From the NCBI GenBank assembly GCA_958296115.1, contig OY282442.1:2896943-2960942 (forward strand): DNA of 64,000 nt. The letters are read 5' to 3'. The notes beneath the pieces are model-generated. The model was given only the letters and a program-made list of their open reading frames with translations. It made no database searches and was not told the origin of the DNA. Both the position numbers and the translations under genes were made by a program. Positions within the stretch are counted from its first letter, which is position 1. Each line of letters starts with the position of its first letter. Origin of the DNA: an uncultured Dehalococcoidia bacterium. Its GTDB lineage: Bacteria; Chloroflexota; Dehalococcoidia; Lucifugimonadales; CAJWER01. Of the stretch, positions 63,989 to 64,000 are shown piece by piece.

Positions 63989-64000
63989 GTTGTGCTACAC

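Overview
This 64 kb, GC-rich window looks like a chromosomal segment of an uncultured bacterium, most likely Chloroflexota (SAR202 / Dehalococcoidia-like). The pointers are a YYY-motif multi-spanning membrane protein, an AapJQMP-type amino-acid transporter, CaiB/BaiF CoA-transferase and acyl-CoA dehydrogenase genes, a HadAB-like plus FabL fatty-acid synthesis block, and CehA/McbA, PhyH and Gfo/Idh/MocA catabolic genes. The lineage is inferred from gene content only; the window contains no rRNA or tRNA.

Layout. (1) 23-8163: a type III-B (Cmr) CRISPR operon, effector-cmr1-cmr2-cmr3-cmr4-cmr5-cmr6. Cas10/Cmr2 starts directly at its D1/palm region with no HD nuclease domain but keeps GGDD. The first gene encodes a CARF-HEPN protein with a second CARF-like motif at its C-terminus. 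There is no cas1, cas2 or cas6 and no array in the window. (2) 8218-11109: a convergent large type IIG-like restriction-modification enzyme that carries a 46-bp near-perfect palindrome inside its coding sequence. (3) 11211-12160, 29556-30554 and 53570-54567: three copies of a roughly 1 kb dispersed element. Each has a sigma-70-like promoter, upstream AATTGCCCC repeats and a roughly 435-440 nt transcript-like core. The core contains GNRA-capped hairpins with compensatory and G-U changes between copies, which points to a structured non-coding RNA. One copy is bounded by perfect 15-bp inverted repeats. (4) 12220-17756: a beta-propeller glycosidase-like protein, then CoA-transferase, acyl-CoA synthetase and acyl-CoA dehydrogenase. 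(5) 17888-23654: two paralogous amino-acid-binding lipoproteins, two permeases and an ATPase. (6) 23686-29508: sugar-nucleotide epimerase, YYY membrane protein, FtsY, SnoaL-like protein, acyl-CoA dehydrogenase. (7) 30632-43607: PHP hydrolase, HtrA protease, YihY, FabF, RecJ, Lgt, Xer recombinase, TPR lipoprotein, Gmk, AroA, TyrA. (8) 43789-51058: GT39-like glycosyltransferase, M50 protease, an IscA-like protein with a Gly-Cys tail, and a fatty-acid/phospholipid block (HadA-like, HadB-like, PlsX, FabG, FabL). (9) 51157-53188: a TlpA-like thioredoxin and a sortase bracketed by two copies of a small MITE. (10) 54595-63898: PhyH dioxygenase, NHL protein, Gfo/Idh/MocA dehydrogenase, aldo/keto reductase, threonine synthase, AAA ATPase with wHTH, and a large CehA/McbA-type hydrolase.

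How the parts work together. The Cmr complex probably detects invader RNA and signals through cyclic oligoadenylate to the CARF-HEPN RNase; the loss of HD suggests that signalling rather than DNA cutting is its main output. The neighbouring R-M enzyme makes 23-11109 a small defence island. The rest combines housekeeping (lipid, aromatic amino acid and nucleotide synthesis, secretion, recombination) with uptake and oxidation of organic substrates. The most unusual signal is the three-copy structured RNA element.
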